This document shows, piece after piece, positions 31,871-40,710 of a stretch of 64,000 nt of DNA. The position numbers were made by a program, and so were the translations under genes. This DNA comes from Emticicia soli (GTDB lineage: Bacteria > Bacteroidota > Bacteroidia > Cytophagales > Spirosomataceae): NCBI RefSeq assembly GCF_037860775.1, contig NZ_JBBEWC010000003.1, forward strand, positions 1 through 64,000, given 5' to 3'. The notes beneath the pieces were generated by a model. The model searched no databases. It was not told the origin of the DNA and was given only the letters and a program-made list of their open reading frames with translations. Each line of letters opens with the position of its first letter. Positions within the stretch are counted from its first letter, which is position 1.

Positions 31871-34723
31871 ATGTTAAAAACCTACCGAAATTTACCGTTC
31901 AGGCAAATTGCTATTACTTTGCTTGTGGGGCTTTTCTTGTTTGGTGGCGATGCTTTTGCCCAGAAAAAAGAAAAGAAAAAAAAGAAGAAAAAAGGCGATG
32001 TTTCGGCCGTAGCACCCGTGATTCCGGATCCGGTGAAAGTTACCTCAGTAGAAGGTATTACAGAATATCTGTTAGGTAATGGTTTAAGAGTATTGATGTT
32101 TCCTGATGCATCAAAGCAGACCATTACAGTAAACATTACTTATTTGGTTGGTTCACGCCACGAGGGTTATGGCGAAACAGGTATGGCTCACTTACTAGAG
32201 CACATGGTGTTTAAAGGCTCAACCAAACACCCGAATATTCCGCAGGAGCTAACCGACCACGGCGCTCGCCCGAACGGTACTACATGGCTTGACCGTACCA
32301 ATTATTTTGAAACTTTCTCGGCTACAGAAGAAAACCTTAAATGGGCTTTAGACTTAGAGGCCGACCGTATGGTAAATTCATTCATCAAAAAAGAAGACCT
32401 TGAAAAAGAGTTTTCGGTAGTAAGAAATGAGTTTGAAATGGGGGAAAATGACCCTGAAAGCGTATTGAGCGAAAGAGTAATTGCAACAGCCTATTTGTGG
32501 CATAACTATGGTAACTCTACTATTGGTTCACGCGAAGACATTGAGCGTGTGCCTATCGAAAATCTACAGGCATTCTATAAAAAATATTATCAGCCAGATA
32601 ACGCTGTTTTGTTGGTAGCCGGAAAGATTGACGAGGCAAGTACACTTAAATTGATAAACGAATATTTTGGTGCTATTCCTCGCCCGACACGTGTATTACA
32701 ACCTACTTATACAGTTGAACCTGTGCAAGACGGTGAGCGTTCGGTAGTATTACGTCGTGTAGGCGATGTACAGGCCGTTGGTGCAGCTTACCATATATGT
32801 GGCAATGCTCACCCAGATTACCCTGCATTAGACATTCTTCAAGGTATTCTTACCAGTGAACCTTCAGGTACAATTTATAAAGCATTGGTTGAAACCAAAA
32901 AAGCTTCGGGTCAATATGCTTATTCGTTCACAAACAAAGACCCTACGTTCTTGTATTTTGGTGCTTCAGTACTAAAAGATAAAGATTTAGAAGATGCTAA
33001 AAAGACCCTGTTGGCTACGCTAGATGCCGTACCAACGATGCAAATTACCAAAGAAGACGTAGAGCGTGCGAAAAACGAAGTATTGAAAAACCTTGAACTG
33101 ACTTTACGCAATTCTGAGAGAACAGGTATGCAGTTAAGTGAGTACATTGGCGCAGGCGACTGGCGTTTGGTGTATATCTATCGTGATGCTATCGAGAAGG
33201 TAAAACCGGAAGATGTGGTGCGTGTAGCGAAATTTTATTTCAAGCCATCTAACCGTACGGTTGGTACTTTCATACCGGAAGAAGCACCTGACCGTGTAAG
33301 AGTACCTGAATCACCGAATGTTGATGAACTGGTTAAAAACTACAAAGGCCGTGCTGTAATAGCACAAGGCGAAGTATTTGACCCGTCGCCGGCTAATATT
33401 GAAAGCCGCACAAAACGTGGACAAGAACCTAATGGTTTAGAGTATGCTTTGTTACAAAAATCGACACGTGGTAATACTGTAAGAGCTAATATTACGCTAA
33501 GAATTGGTGACGAGCAAAGTTTGCAAAACAAACAAACGATTGCCTCGTTTACTGCTTCAATGTTGAATAAAGGAACTAAAAACCTGACACGTCAACAAAT
33601 TAAAGATACGCTCGATAAACTTAAATCACAGGTATTTGTTGGTGGTGGCGGTAACTCAATTGTTATAAATATCGAATCAAGCAAAGATAATTTACCTAAG
33701 GCTTTGGCTGTGGTAAACGATATTCTGAAAAATCCGACATTTGATAGCAACGAGTTTGAGAAACTAAGACAAGAAAGCATTGCACAGATAGAAGCACAAA
33801 AAAGCGACCCACAAGGCCTAGCATTTACGGCATTCCAACGTACAATGAACCCATATCCGAAAAGTGATGTGCGCTATGTAGGTACGCTTGATGAGCAATT
33901 AGAAAATGCAAAAAATGTGAAGCTGGAAGATGTAAAGAAATTCTATACTGATTTCTATGGTGCTTCTGCAGCTACAATTTCGGTAGTAGGTGATTTTGAT
34001 GAACCAACTGTTAAAAACATTATCAGCACGTCGTTCGGTACCTGGAAAAGCCCGATTCCGTTCAAGCGTATTAAGGCAGTTTACCAGGAAATTGCACCAA
34101 GTGCCAATGCTATCAAAACGCCAGATAAAGCAAATGCACTGTTTTTGGCTGGTGTAAACTTGCCATTACAAGATACTGATGTTGATTACCCTGCGCTTAT
34201 CTTGGGTAACTATATGTTAGGCGGTGGCTTCCTGAGCTCACGTCTGGCTGTAAGAATCCGTCAGAAAGAGGGTATCAGCTATGGTGTAGGTTCGCAGCTA
34301 TCAGGTGCGCCATTTGATAAGTCAGGTAGTTTCATGACTTACGCTATCTATGCCCCTGAAAACGCCGAAAAACTTGAAAAAGCTTTCTACGAAGAGATGG
34401 AGAAAGTAGTTACAGAAGGCTTTACAGAAGAAGAGCTAAAAGCCGCTAAAACAGGTTGGTTACAAAGCCGTAGTGTATCTCGTTCGCAAGATAACGAGTT
34501 ATCAAGCCGCTTGAACAACTACTTGTATTACGACAGAACTTTGGCTTTTGATGCAGACTTCGAGAAAAAAGTAGAAGCTTTAACGGCAGCACAGGTTAAT
34601 GCAGCTATGAAGAAGCATGTTGACCCTAAGAAAATCACAATCGTAAAAGCAGGCGATTTCGATAAAAAAGCAGCAACCGGTACAGGCTCAGCAGCTGGGG
34701 TATCAGGCAGCGGAAAGAATTAA
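31871..34723 (+). CDS. Secreted M16 (insulinase/pitrilysin) zinc metalloprotease
   Basis: The 950 residues start with a signal peptide (about 1-30), immediately followed by an unusual run of lysines (31-41). The first M16 domain carries the inverted zinc motif HLLEH (His107, Glu110, His111) and the distal ligand Glu187 in VVRNEFEMG, at the usual 76-residue spacing. The second M16 domain (about 500-930) lacks the motif, as in typical two-domain M16B peptidases. Likely periplasmic or surface peptide turnover. A hairpin sits just after the stop and a shared terminator lies at 34779-34808. Confidence 0.93.
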   Translation: MLKTYRNLPFRQIAITLLVGLFLFGGDAFAQKKEKKKKKKKGDVSAVAPVIPDPVKVTSVEGITEYLLGNGLRVLMFPDASKQTITVNITYLVGSRHEGYGETGMAHLLEHMVFKGSTKHPNIPQELTDHGARPNGTTWLDRTNYFETFSATEENLKWALDLEADRMVNSFIKKEDLEKEFSVVRNEFEMGENDPESVLSERVIATAYLWHNYGNSTIGSREDIERVPIENLQAFYKKYYQPDNAVLLVAGKIDEASTLKLINEYFGAIPRPTRVLQPTYTVEPVQDGERSVVLRRVGDVQAVGAAYHICGNAHPDYPALDILQGILTSEPSGTIYKALVETKKASGQYAYSFTNKDPTFLYFGASVLKDKDLEDAKKTLLATLDAVPTMQITKEDVERAKNEVLKNLELTLRNSERTGMQLSEYIGAGDWRLVYIYRDAIEKVKPEDVVRVAKFYFKPSNRTVGTFIPEEAPDRVRVPESPNVDELVKNYKGRAVIAQGEVFDPSPANIESRTKRGQEPNGLEYALLQKSTRGNTVRANITLRIGDEQSLQNKQTIASFTASMLNKGTKNLTRQQIKDTLDKLKSQVFVGGGGNSIVINIESSKDNLPKALAVVNDILKNPTFDSNEFEKLRQESIAQIEAQKSDPQGLAFTAFQRTMNPYPKSDVRYVGTLDEQLENAKNVKLEDVKKFYTDFYGASAATISVVGDFDEPTVKNIISTSFGTWKSPIPFKRIKAVYQEIAPSANAIKTPDKANALFLAGVNLPLQDTDVDYPALILGNYMLGGGFLSSRLAVRIRQKEGISYGVGSQLSGAPFDKSGSFMTYAIYAPENAEKLEKAFYEEMEKVVTEGFTEEELKAAKTGWLQSRSVSRSQDNELSSRLNNYLYYDRTLAFDADFEKKVEALTAAQVNAAMKKHVDPKKITIVKAGDFDKKAATGTGSAAGVSGSGKN

Positions 34724-34728
34724 TATTT

Positions 34729-34752
34729 GTAGGGTGAACTAAGTTCACCTAC
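34729..34752 (+). other. Hairpin just after the M16 gene
   Basis: GTAGGgTGAACT pairs with AGTTCACCTAC (one bulge). It starts 6 bases after the stop and has no T-run. It could be an mRNA-stabilising or palindromic element. Confidence 0.4.
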
Positions 34753-34778
34753 CATATATTTCTTTAGTAGTAAAAACG

Positions 34779-34808
34779 AACAGAGGCTTTGGAAACATAG
34801 CCTCTGTT
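34779..34808. terminator. Bidirectional terminator between the M16 and TetR genes
   Basis: Perfect 10-bp stem AACAGAGGCT / AGCCTCTGTT with a 10-base loop. T-rich tracts follow on both strands. Confidence 0.85.
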
Positions 34809-34823
34809 TGTTTTTATATCAGG

Positions 34824-35465
34824 TTATAGATAGTTGTTTGTCTGTTTTATGGCTAATAACTCTTTGTACTCATTAAGTCCCTTTTCAGTCAGGTAAGGTA
34901 CAATTAGTGTAAAAGCTGTATTAAGATATGTGGGTAGTTTATCTTCTTCTTGGCCTTCATACAAGATTTCGGCACTTGCCAGCCAGAAATCGCCGATAAT
35001 AAAAAGTTGATTGAAAAAGTTTTCGTATTGCCCTTCAATAATATCTGGTTTTAAAAATCCTGCCTGTATACCTGCTTCAATGCTTATCTTGAAAAATACC
35101 CTACGGCTTCTTATCAGGTTACGGTGTTTGTGCTTGAGGTTTTCATTTCTGCGTGTAAGACTCGTGAAATCTTGTATGATAAATTTATATTTATAAAGTT
35201 TCCCGAAAACAAAGGCACAAAGCTTATAAAATGCTTGCAGATTTATATCTGTAAGTACTGCGGGTTCGCCAAGTACAAAGTTCATTTCTTCTATCAATTG
35301 TTCATAAAGGGTTTCGGCAATGGCATCGGTATTCGGAAAGTGATAACACAAATTACCATGACTCATGCCGAGTTCTTTGGCAATTTGCCGAACCGTAACC
35401 GCATCAACTCCGTGTTGATTAAATAATTGTAGCGATGTTTGAAGAATCCTTTGTTTAGTGGTCAT
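34824..35465 (-). CDS. TetR-family regulator with a two-promoter operator system
   Basis: The 213 residues have an N-terminal TetR domain: ILQTSLQLFNQHGVDAVTVR, then QIAKELGMSHGNLCYHFPNT. The C-terminal part fits the TetR_C group with FFKISIEAGIQAGFL. An 18-bp-arm palindrome (35498-35535) covers its own promoter. The same core recurs at the promoter of a small membrane protein gene at 37073, on the far side of a sugar-dehydrogenase gene. It therefore probably represses both. Ligand unknown. Confidence 0.93.
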   Translation of the reverse strand: MTTKQRILQTSLQLFNQHGVDAVTVRQIAKELGMSHGNLCYHFPNTDAIAETLYEQLIEEMNFVLGEPAVLTDINLQAFYKLCAFVFGKLYKYKFIIQDFTSLTRRNENLKHKHRNLIRSRRVFFKISIEAGIQAGFLKPDIIEGQYENFFNQLFIIGDFWLASAEILYEGQEEDKLPTYLNTAFTLIVPYLTEKGLNEYKELLAIKQTNNYL

Positions 35466-35486
35466 GAAGAATCAAGAAAATTTTAG

Positions 35487-35517
35487 CGAAGATACAAAAA
35501 ACCTCAATTAGAACAAG
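35487..35517 (-). promoter_or_regulatory. Predicted promoter of the second TetR gene
   Basis: On the minus strand, CTTG (35517-35514), 19 bases and TATCTTCG (35494-35487): a near-consensus Bacteroidota promoter. The -33 element falls in the centre of the palindromic operator. Confidence 0.5.
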
Positions 35518-35535
35518 TGTTCTAATTGAGGTTTT
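35498..35535. promoter_or_regulatory. TetR operator palindrome, also a terminator-like hairpin
   Basis: Perfect 18-bp inverted arms around a 2-base centre, with core CAATTAGAACA-nn-TGTTCTAATTG shared with 37001-37034. On the minus strand it is followed by TTTTTT, so the same DNA could also terminate the sugar-dehydrogenase transcript ending at 35571. Confidence 0.7.
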
Positions 35536-35570
35536 GATCTGAATAAATCTCCGTATGTTTTATTCAAAAA

Positions 35571-36812
35571 CTATTTCTTATCTATTCTGTATAATCTGCC
35601 TTCGTCGGTAACGGCATATAAAGCACCATCAGCGCCTTGAGCAATATCACGGAAACGTTGTTTTTCCGTTGCTAACAGACGTTCTTCTCCTGTTACTTTA
35701 TTGTTTTCAATTACTAATCGTGCGATATGTTGAGAACTCAAACAAGCAAGAAACAAATTGTTTTTCCACTCGGGTACACCGTTACCTGTGTAGAAAGTCA
35801 TACCACTGGCTGACACAACAGGGTCCCAATAATACACTGGTTGCTCGAGCCCCTCTTTTTGTTGAATGCCATCGCCAATCACGCCACCTTTGTACTCAAT
35901 ACCATAGGTAATAGTTGGCCATCCGTAGTTTTTTCCGGTTTGAATAATATTCACTTCATCGCCACCTCTAGGGCCAAATTCATTTTCCCATAATTCGCCC
36001 GTTGTTGGGTGCAATGCCAGCCCTTGCACGTTTCTGTTACCATAAGCATAAATTTCAGGTTTACTGTCGGCCTTTCCTACAAAAGGGTTACCACTTGCCG
36101 CTTGACCGTCTTTCGTAATTTTTAATATTTTACCCAATGCCGAGTTTAATTGCTGTGCCTGCGGTCTGGTTTCGAGGTCAGAGCGTTCTCCGGTACTTAC
36201 AAACAAATCACCGTTTTTATCAAATACAATTCTTCCGCCAAAATGTTTGTCTCCATCATAGGCAGGCAAGGCTCTGTAAATAACTTTAGCGCCTTCAATT
36301 CTTTTCTCATCGGCCGATAGTTTTCCTTTGGCTACGGCGGTCAGGTTACCATTAGAGAGTTTTTCAGAGAAAACCCAGTAAATCATGCGGTTGATTTTAA
36401 AATCAGGGTCGATAGTTAAACCCAGTAAGCCACCTTGGCCTTTATCATCTACTTTCGGCACACCCGTTATTGCATCGCTCAATGTGCCTGAGGCTGTGGC
36501 AATGCGCATTGTGCCTTCTTTTTCTGTAATAAGCAAGCGGCCATCAGGTAGCCCTACAATTCCCCAAGGTTTTTTCAGGTCTTTAGACAGAATTGTTCCT
36601 TGGTAAGGCGTTTGTGTTTGCACGGCTGCTATCCTTGTTTGTCCGGCAAATGCCGGTTTATAGTCGGTATTAGGTTTTTCGGTTTCTACCGAAGCTGCCG
36701 TTGAGATGCTATCTCCGTCGGCAGTAGTTTCGGGTGCTTTGTTCGAACTGTTTTTGCATGAAGAGAGGCCAAGCAGTACAATTGCAAGGCTAGCAAGAAT
36801 TTCTTTTTTCAT
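35571..36812 (-). CDS. PQQ-type sugar dehydrogenase lipoprotein (Gdh/YliI, GSDH family)
   Basis: The 413 residues start with a lipoprotein signal ending LSSC (Cys19). A six-bladed propeller of the glucose/sorbosone dehydrogenase family follows: LKKPWGIVGLPDGRLLITEK, GGLLGLTIDPDF, YGNRNVQGLALHP, WENEFGPRGGDEVN and YRIDKK. YliI/Asd-like members use PQQ with soluble quinones or cytochromes; a cytochrome c-type propeller lipoprotein is encoded nearby at 37642. Normal length. The gene lies between two copies of the TetR palindrome but reads away from the 37 kb promoter. Confidence 0.92.
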   Translation of the reverse strand: MKKEILASLAIVLLGLSSCKNSSNKAPETTADGDSISTAASVETEKPNTDYKPAFAGQTRIAAVQTQTPYQGTILSKDLKKPWGIVGLPDGRLLITEKEGTMRIATASGTLSDAITGVPKVDDKGQGGLLGLTIDPDFKINRMIYWVFSEKLSNGNLTAVAKGKLSADEKRIEGAKVIYRALPAYDGDKHFGGRIVFDKNGDLFVSTGERSDLETRPQAQQLNSALGKILKITKDGQAASGNPFVGKADSKPEIYAYGNRNVQGLALHPTTGELWENEFGPRGGDEVNIIQTGKNYGWPTITYGIEYKGGVIGDGIQQKEGLEQPVYYWDPVVSASGMTFYTGNGVPEWKNNLFLACLSSQHIARLVIENNKVTGEERLLATEKQRFRDIAQGADGALYAVTDEGRLYRIDKK

Positions 36813-37000
36813 TGTTGTGTTATTATTTGTGTGATTAATTTATATCTATCTCTAAAATTTAATGCCAGCTAATAGAAAGCATACATTTAAGACGATTAGA
36901 GTTTATAACTAAATTGAACATATGAAAGTTTTCAAGTATTATCTGATTAGACTGTAGTAGTAGACTGATAGCTGTCTTTAGTTTTGAAACTTTTTTTAAA

Positions 37001-37034
37001 GATTTCAATTAGAACATTTGTTCTAATTGAAATC
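37001..37034. promoter_or_regulatory. Primary TetR operator upstream of the 114-residue membrane protein
   Basis: Perfect 16-bp arms (GATTTCAATTAGAACA and its complement) around TT. It contains the -33 TTTG (37017-37020). The core equals that of the operator at 35498-35535. Confidence 0.75.
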
Positions 37035-37048
37035 TGCTAGTACATTTG
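37017..37048 (+). promoter_or_regulatory. Predicted TetR-controlled promoter
   Basis: TTTG (37017-37020), 20 bases and TACATTTG (37041-37048): an exact Bacteroidota consensus. Operator 1 covers the -33 box and a degenerate second operator covers the -7 box. The ATG follows 25 bases later. Confidence 0.7.
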
Positions 37049-37053
37049 TTCTA
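37038..37053. promoter_or_regulatory. Secondary, degenerate TetR operator
   Basis: TAGTACA-tt-TGTTCTA keeps six of seven arm pairs of the TTAGAACA-nn-TGTTCTAA core and overlaps the -7 box. Confidence 0.5.
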
Positions 37054-37072
37054 AATTTCAACGATTACTCAA

Positions 37073-37417
37073 ATGACGGCCAAAACAAATAAATCGTATC
37101 TGGTTTTAATAAGAAATATAGGTATTACTATCTGTACAGCATCTTTTATTGCATACATAAATTTTAATGTTGAGAATGGGTACTATTCTATGTCAGTGAT
37201 TGCATTATCAAGTTTTCTTATTGGTTTTCTTGAGCCTCGCAGAGGTTGGATTCTAGCTTTAGTACAAGGAGCTATTGTGCTTGGTTTTTATTTAATTAAA
37301 CCAATAAAACCAGTGAGCGAAGACCTGGCTATGTTTGCGTCATATCTAACTCTGGGAATTTCATTGGTATTTGGTTTTGTGGCAGGCGGATTAGGAAGAC
37401 TATTTGAAAAAAAATAA
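37073..37417 (+). CDS. Small four-helix membrane protein under probable TetR control
   Basis: The 114 residues form four predicted transmembrane helices (about 9-31, 36-52, 58-75, 84-108), with a conserved-looking EPRRGW turn after helix 2. No family is recognised. Its promoter carries two copies of the palindrome also found at the tetR gene (34824-35465), so the protein is the best candidate output of that regulator, for example a small transporter subunit or stress protein. It is a monocistronic unit with a strong terminator at 37446-37465. ATG at 37073. Confidence 0.8.
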   Translation: MTAKTNKSYLVLIRNIGITICTASFIAYINFNVENGYYSMSVIALSSFLIGFLEPRRGWILALVQGAIVLGFYLIKPIKPVSEDLAMFASYLTLGISLVFGFVAGGLGRLFEKK

Positions 37418-37445
37418 GGCATAACATATTAAAATGTGTATTTAT

Positions 37446-37465
37446 AAGGGCTAGGAATAGCCCTT
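37446..37465 (+). terminator. Terminator of the small membrane protein gene
   Basis: Perfect 8-bp stem AAGGGCTA / TAGCCCTT, 4-base loop, followed by a T-run. Confidence 0.9.
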
Positions 37466-37641
37466 TTTTTGTGCTTTAGTGTATATAAAAAAATAGGCAG
37501 GGGCGTAAGAGACAGATTGAAATTCAGTAGTGACAATAATTTATACTATCGTAACCCAAAATTCTGATTTCTATCTACACATATAAGAACTTAATTTTTA
37601 TTAATTTACCGACAGACTCTAACATCCTGAATATTGCTTCT

Positions 37642-40600
37642 ATGCGTTACCTTTCTCTCATTCCGCTATTATTGCTTTTTTCATGTCAGCAACAATCAAA
37701 GCAGGTATTATCTGCCGAGCACCAGAAGGCACTTGAGTCACTGTCGGTGATGGATGGCTTTAAAGTTGAAATGGTAGCCGCTGAACCATTGGTTGCTGAC
37801 CCCGTAGCAATGGAGGTAGACGAAGACGGAAATATGTATGTAGTTGAAATGCACGGCTATCCGCTTGATTTGAGCAACAGCGGAAAAATAAAACTGCTTA
37901 AAGATACCAATAACGATGGTCTGCCTGATACAAGCATTGTATTTGCTGATAGCCTTAAATTACCCACAGGTATAATGCGTTGGAAAAACGGCTTTCTCGT
38001 TACCGATACTCCCGACGTAATTTATCTCGAAGACACCAACAACGATGGCAAGGCAGATATTAGAAAAGTAATGCTAACAGGCTTTGCGCTTTCAAATCCC
38101 CAGCATAACCTCAACACCCCGCGTTTTGAATTAGACAACTGGATTTATCTGGCACACGAGGCCGTAGTTACGCCTTTTGTGTATAAAAAAGAATTTGGTG
38201 ACGAAGGCCGAAACATTCATTTTCCTGATAGACCTAATGGACAGCAATTAGGCAAAAATGCCAATGGCCGTGCTGTAAGATTTAAGCCAGATAGTTATGA
38301 AGTAGAAGAAGTATCGGGCGAAACACAGTTTGGCCATACAATTGATGCCTGGGGGCACCGATTGTACACCAGCAATGCCGACCACCTGTTTCATGAAGTA
38401 TTGGCTAGTCAGTATCAGAAAAACAACCCGAATTTACTACTCTCAAATGCTAGTCAGGATATTTCTGACCACGGCAATGCTGCGGAGATTTACCCGATTA
38501 CCGAAAATCCCAACCACCAATTATTGACTGACGTTGGCGTAATAACTTCTTCTTGTGGAGTTACATGGTATCTGGGTGGAGCGTTCGGTGATAAGTTTAA
38601 AGATGTAACCTTTGTGGGTGAGCCGGTTCATAACCTTGTGCATGCAGATGTGATTAAGCAAGCAGGTGCAAGCTTTACAGCTAGTCGACTGAACGAAAAA
38701 TCGGAGTTTTTGGCATCAAAAGATGATTGGTTTCGCCCAGTGAATTTCTATGTTGGGCCTGATGGTGCTTTATATATGATTGATTATTACCGCCAGATTG
38801 TTGAGCATCCCGAATGGATGTCAGACGAAATCAATCAGTCGGGTGCTTTGTATAATGGCACAGATAAGGGTCGAATTTATCGGGTTGTTCCTAAAGATGG
38901 TTTAGCTATGGATTGGCTTGGTAAACTGAACCTCTCAAAGCAATCTGATGCTGAGTTGGTAAAATTACTTGAAAACGAAAATATCTGGTATCGCCGCACC
39001 GCACAAAGACTATTGTTACAACGCCAGGCAAAAGGAATAGCAAATAATTTAAGAGATATTATCGGTAAAAGTAGTTTGCCCGAAGCCAAAGTTCATGCTT
39101 TATGGTTGTTAGATGGCCTGAAAAGCATCGAAGTACAGGATATTCTTGAAGCCTTTCGTGATGAAGAAGCGGGAGTGAGAGAAAACGGTATCAGAGTCGC
39201 CGAAAATTATATCAATCAATTGCCCGCTAAACCCGATGCTGAAAAACTGAAAAAAGAGCTGATTAGCTTGCAGAATGATGGTAACAGTAAAGTAAGATTT
39301 CAGTTGTTAAATACGCTAGGATTCGTGAAAATACATGAGTCAGAACAGGCTCGTTTGGCTATTCTGAAAAGAGATTTTCATGATAAATGGGCTGGTATTG
39401 CTTGTATTGCCTCGTTTGCAGGTAAAGAAAATCAGGTATTTGATTTTGCCGTAAAAGAATTGGCCAAAGAGAAATCAGACGAAACGGCTGAGTTTTTCTC
39501 TAATATAGGCGCCACTATTGCCAACAGTGCTAATAAAGAAGTTTTTGCGGCTGTGCTTACACAGGTAAGTGCAACAGGTGAAGATACCAGCAGCGATTGG
39601 TGGAAAGCGGCAACTTTGAGCGGTATTTCTAAGCTATGGCATTATAAAGGTATTACGGTTCAATTGGCTGATGCTGATAAAGAACGCTTGTTGTTGGCGT
39701 TTTCGGATAAAAGTTCGCCTGAGTTCAGAGGTGCTTGTTTAGATTTGCTAGATGCAACAGGCTTGCCTAAAAGCAGTAGCGCAACTGCAAAAATAAAGGA
39801 AGCCAAAGAAATATTAGGCGATAAGGGAAGAGACGAAAAGCTACGAGCCGATGCAGTAAAACTGCTTTCTATTGCCAATTCAAATGCCTACAAAAAAGAT
39901 TTTCTACAACTATTAAGCACAAAAGAGCCTGAAATAGTGCAGGCCAGAATACTAAGAACGCTAAGCAAAGTTGGAGATAAATCAACCTGGGATTTCTTGT
40001 TGAAAGAGTTCAAGACATTTTCGGTACCGATTCAGCAACGAGTAGTGGAATTGTTTATGGCAAAGCCTGAAAGGATTCCCTTATTGCTAACAGCACTTGA
40101 AGAAAAAAGAATCGATAAGGCGGCGATAGGCTGGCGCCAGATGGTTGACCTCATGAATTACGAAGAAACCAATATTCGTGCATTTGCCCGTAAGGTATTG
40201 GCTGTAAACGAAGACCGCAAGGCTGTTTTACAGACTTATCTGAAAGCATTGGATATGAAAGGTGTGCAAGCTAACGGAAAACAAGTGTTTGAGAAAAACT
40301 GTGCTACCTGCCACCAGATTGAGGGTGTAAACGGAATAAACTTTGGCCCTAATCTGTCAACACTAAGAAGCCGCAACGCTAATTCGATTCTGACCGAGAT
40401 TATTAATCCGAATAATTCGATTGCTGATAAATATGATTTCTGGACCTTGACTTTTAAAAACGGTAATGCAATGGGCGGCCTGATAATACAGGAAAACTCA
40501 AATGTGATTACGCTCAGAGAAGTAGGAGGGAAAGAGAGTGTGATTCAGAAAAAAGATATTGCTAAAATGGTGAAGGCGGAGAGTTCTATTATGCCTAATG

Positions 40601-40665
40601 GCTTAGAAAACGCCATTAGTGTAAAAGAAATGGCCGATTTAATAGCCTTTATACAAAACAAATAG
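37642..40665 (+). CDS. PVC-type propeller / HEAT-repeat / cytochrome c lipoprotein dehydrogenase
   Basis: The 1007 residues start with a lipoprotein signal (LLFSC, Cys15). Order: NHL/PQQ-like propeller with GFKVEMVAAEPLVADPVAM and calcium-loop-like DTNNDGLPDTS repeats (about 30-430), a helical HEAT-like region (about 430-860), and a C-terminal mono-haem cytochrome c domain with CATCH at 887-891 and a probable Met ligand further on. This is the architecture of membrane-bound dehydrogenases abundant in Planctomycetes and Cytophagales, thought to oxidise sugars or alcohols. It may pair electronically with the adjacent sugar dehydrogenase. Terminator overlaps the stop. Confidence 0.9.
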   Translation: MRYLSLIPLLLLFSCQQQSKQVLSAEHQKALESLSVMDGFKVEMVAAEPLVADPVAMEVDEDGNMYVVEMHGYPLDLSNSGKIKLLKDTNNDGLPDTSIVFADSLKLPTGIMRWKNGFLVTDTPDVIYLEDTNNDGKADIRKVMLTGFALSNPQHNLNTPRFELDNWIYLAHEAVVTPFVYKKEFGDEGRNIHFPDRPNGQQLGKNANGRAVRFKPDSYEVEEVSGETQFGHTIDAWGHRLYTSNADHLFHEVLASQYQKNNPNLLLSNASQDISDHGNAAEIYPITENPNHQLLTDVGVITSSCGVTWYLGGAFGDKFKDVTFVGEPVHNLVHADVIKQAGASFTASRLNEKSEFLASKDDWFRPVNFYVGPDGALYMIDYYRQIVEHPEWMSDEINQSGALYNGTDKGRIYRVVPKDGLAMDWLGKLNLSKQSDAELVKLLENENIWYRRTAQRLLLQRQAKGIANNLRDIIGKSSLPEAKVHALWLLDGLKSIEVQDILEAFRDEEAGVRENGIRVAENYINQLPAKPDAEKLKKELISLQNDGNSKVRFQLLNTLGFVKIHESEQARLAILKRDFHDKWAGIACIASFAGKENQVFDFAVKELAKEKSDETAEFFSNIGATIANSANKEVFAAVLTQVSATGEDTSSDWWKAATLSGISKLWHYKGITVQLADADKERLLLAFSDKSSPEFRGACLDLLDATGLPKSSSATAKIKEAKEILGDKGRDEKLRADAVKLLSIANSNAYKKDFLQLLSTKEPEIVQARILRTLSKVGDKSTWDFLLKEFKTFSVPIQQRVVELFMAKPERIPLLLTALEEKRIDKAAIGWRQMVDLMNYEETNIRAFARKVLAVNEDRKAVLQTYLKALDMKGVQANGKQVFEKNCATCHQIEGVNGINFGPNLSTLRSRNANSILTEIINPNNSIADKYDFWTLTFKNGNAMGGLIIQENSNVITLREVGGKESVIQKKDIAKMVKAESSIMPNGLENAISVKEMADLIAFIQNK

Positions 40666-40687
40666 GAGAGTGGTTGCTCTCCTATTT
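40660..40687. terminator. Terminator overlapping the dehydrogenase stop codon
   Basis: Perfect 11-bp stem AAATAGGAGAG / CTCTCCTATTT with a 6-base loop. The converging aldolase gene ends 24 bases further on. Confidence 0.8.
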
Positions 40688-40710
40688 ATAATTAGATGTA
40701 TGCTATAATT

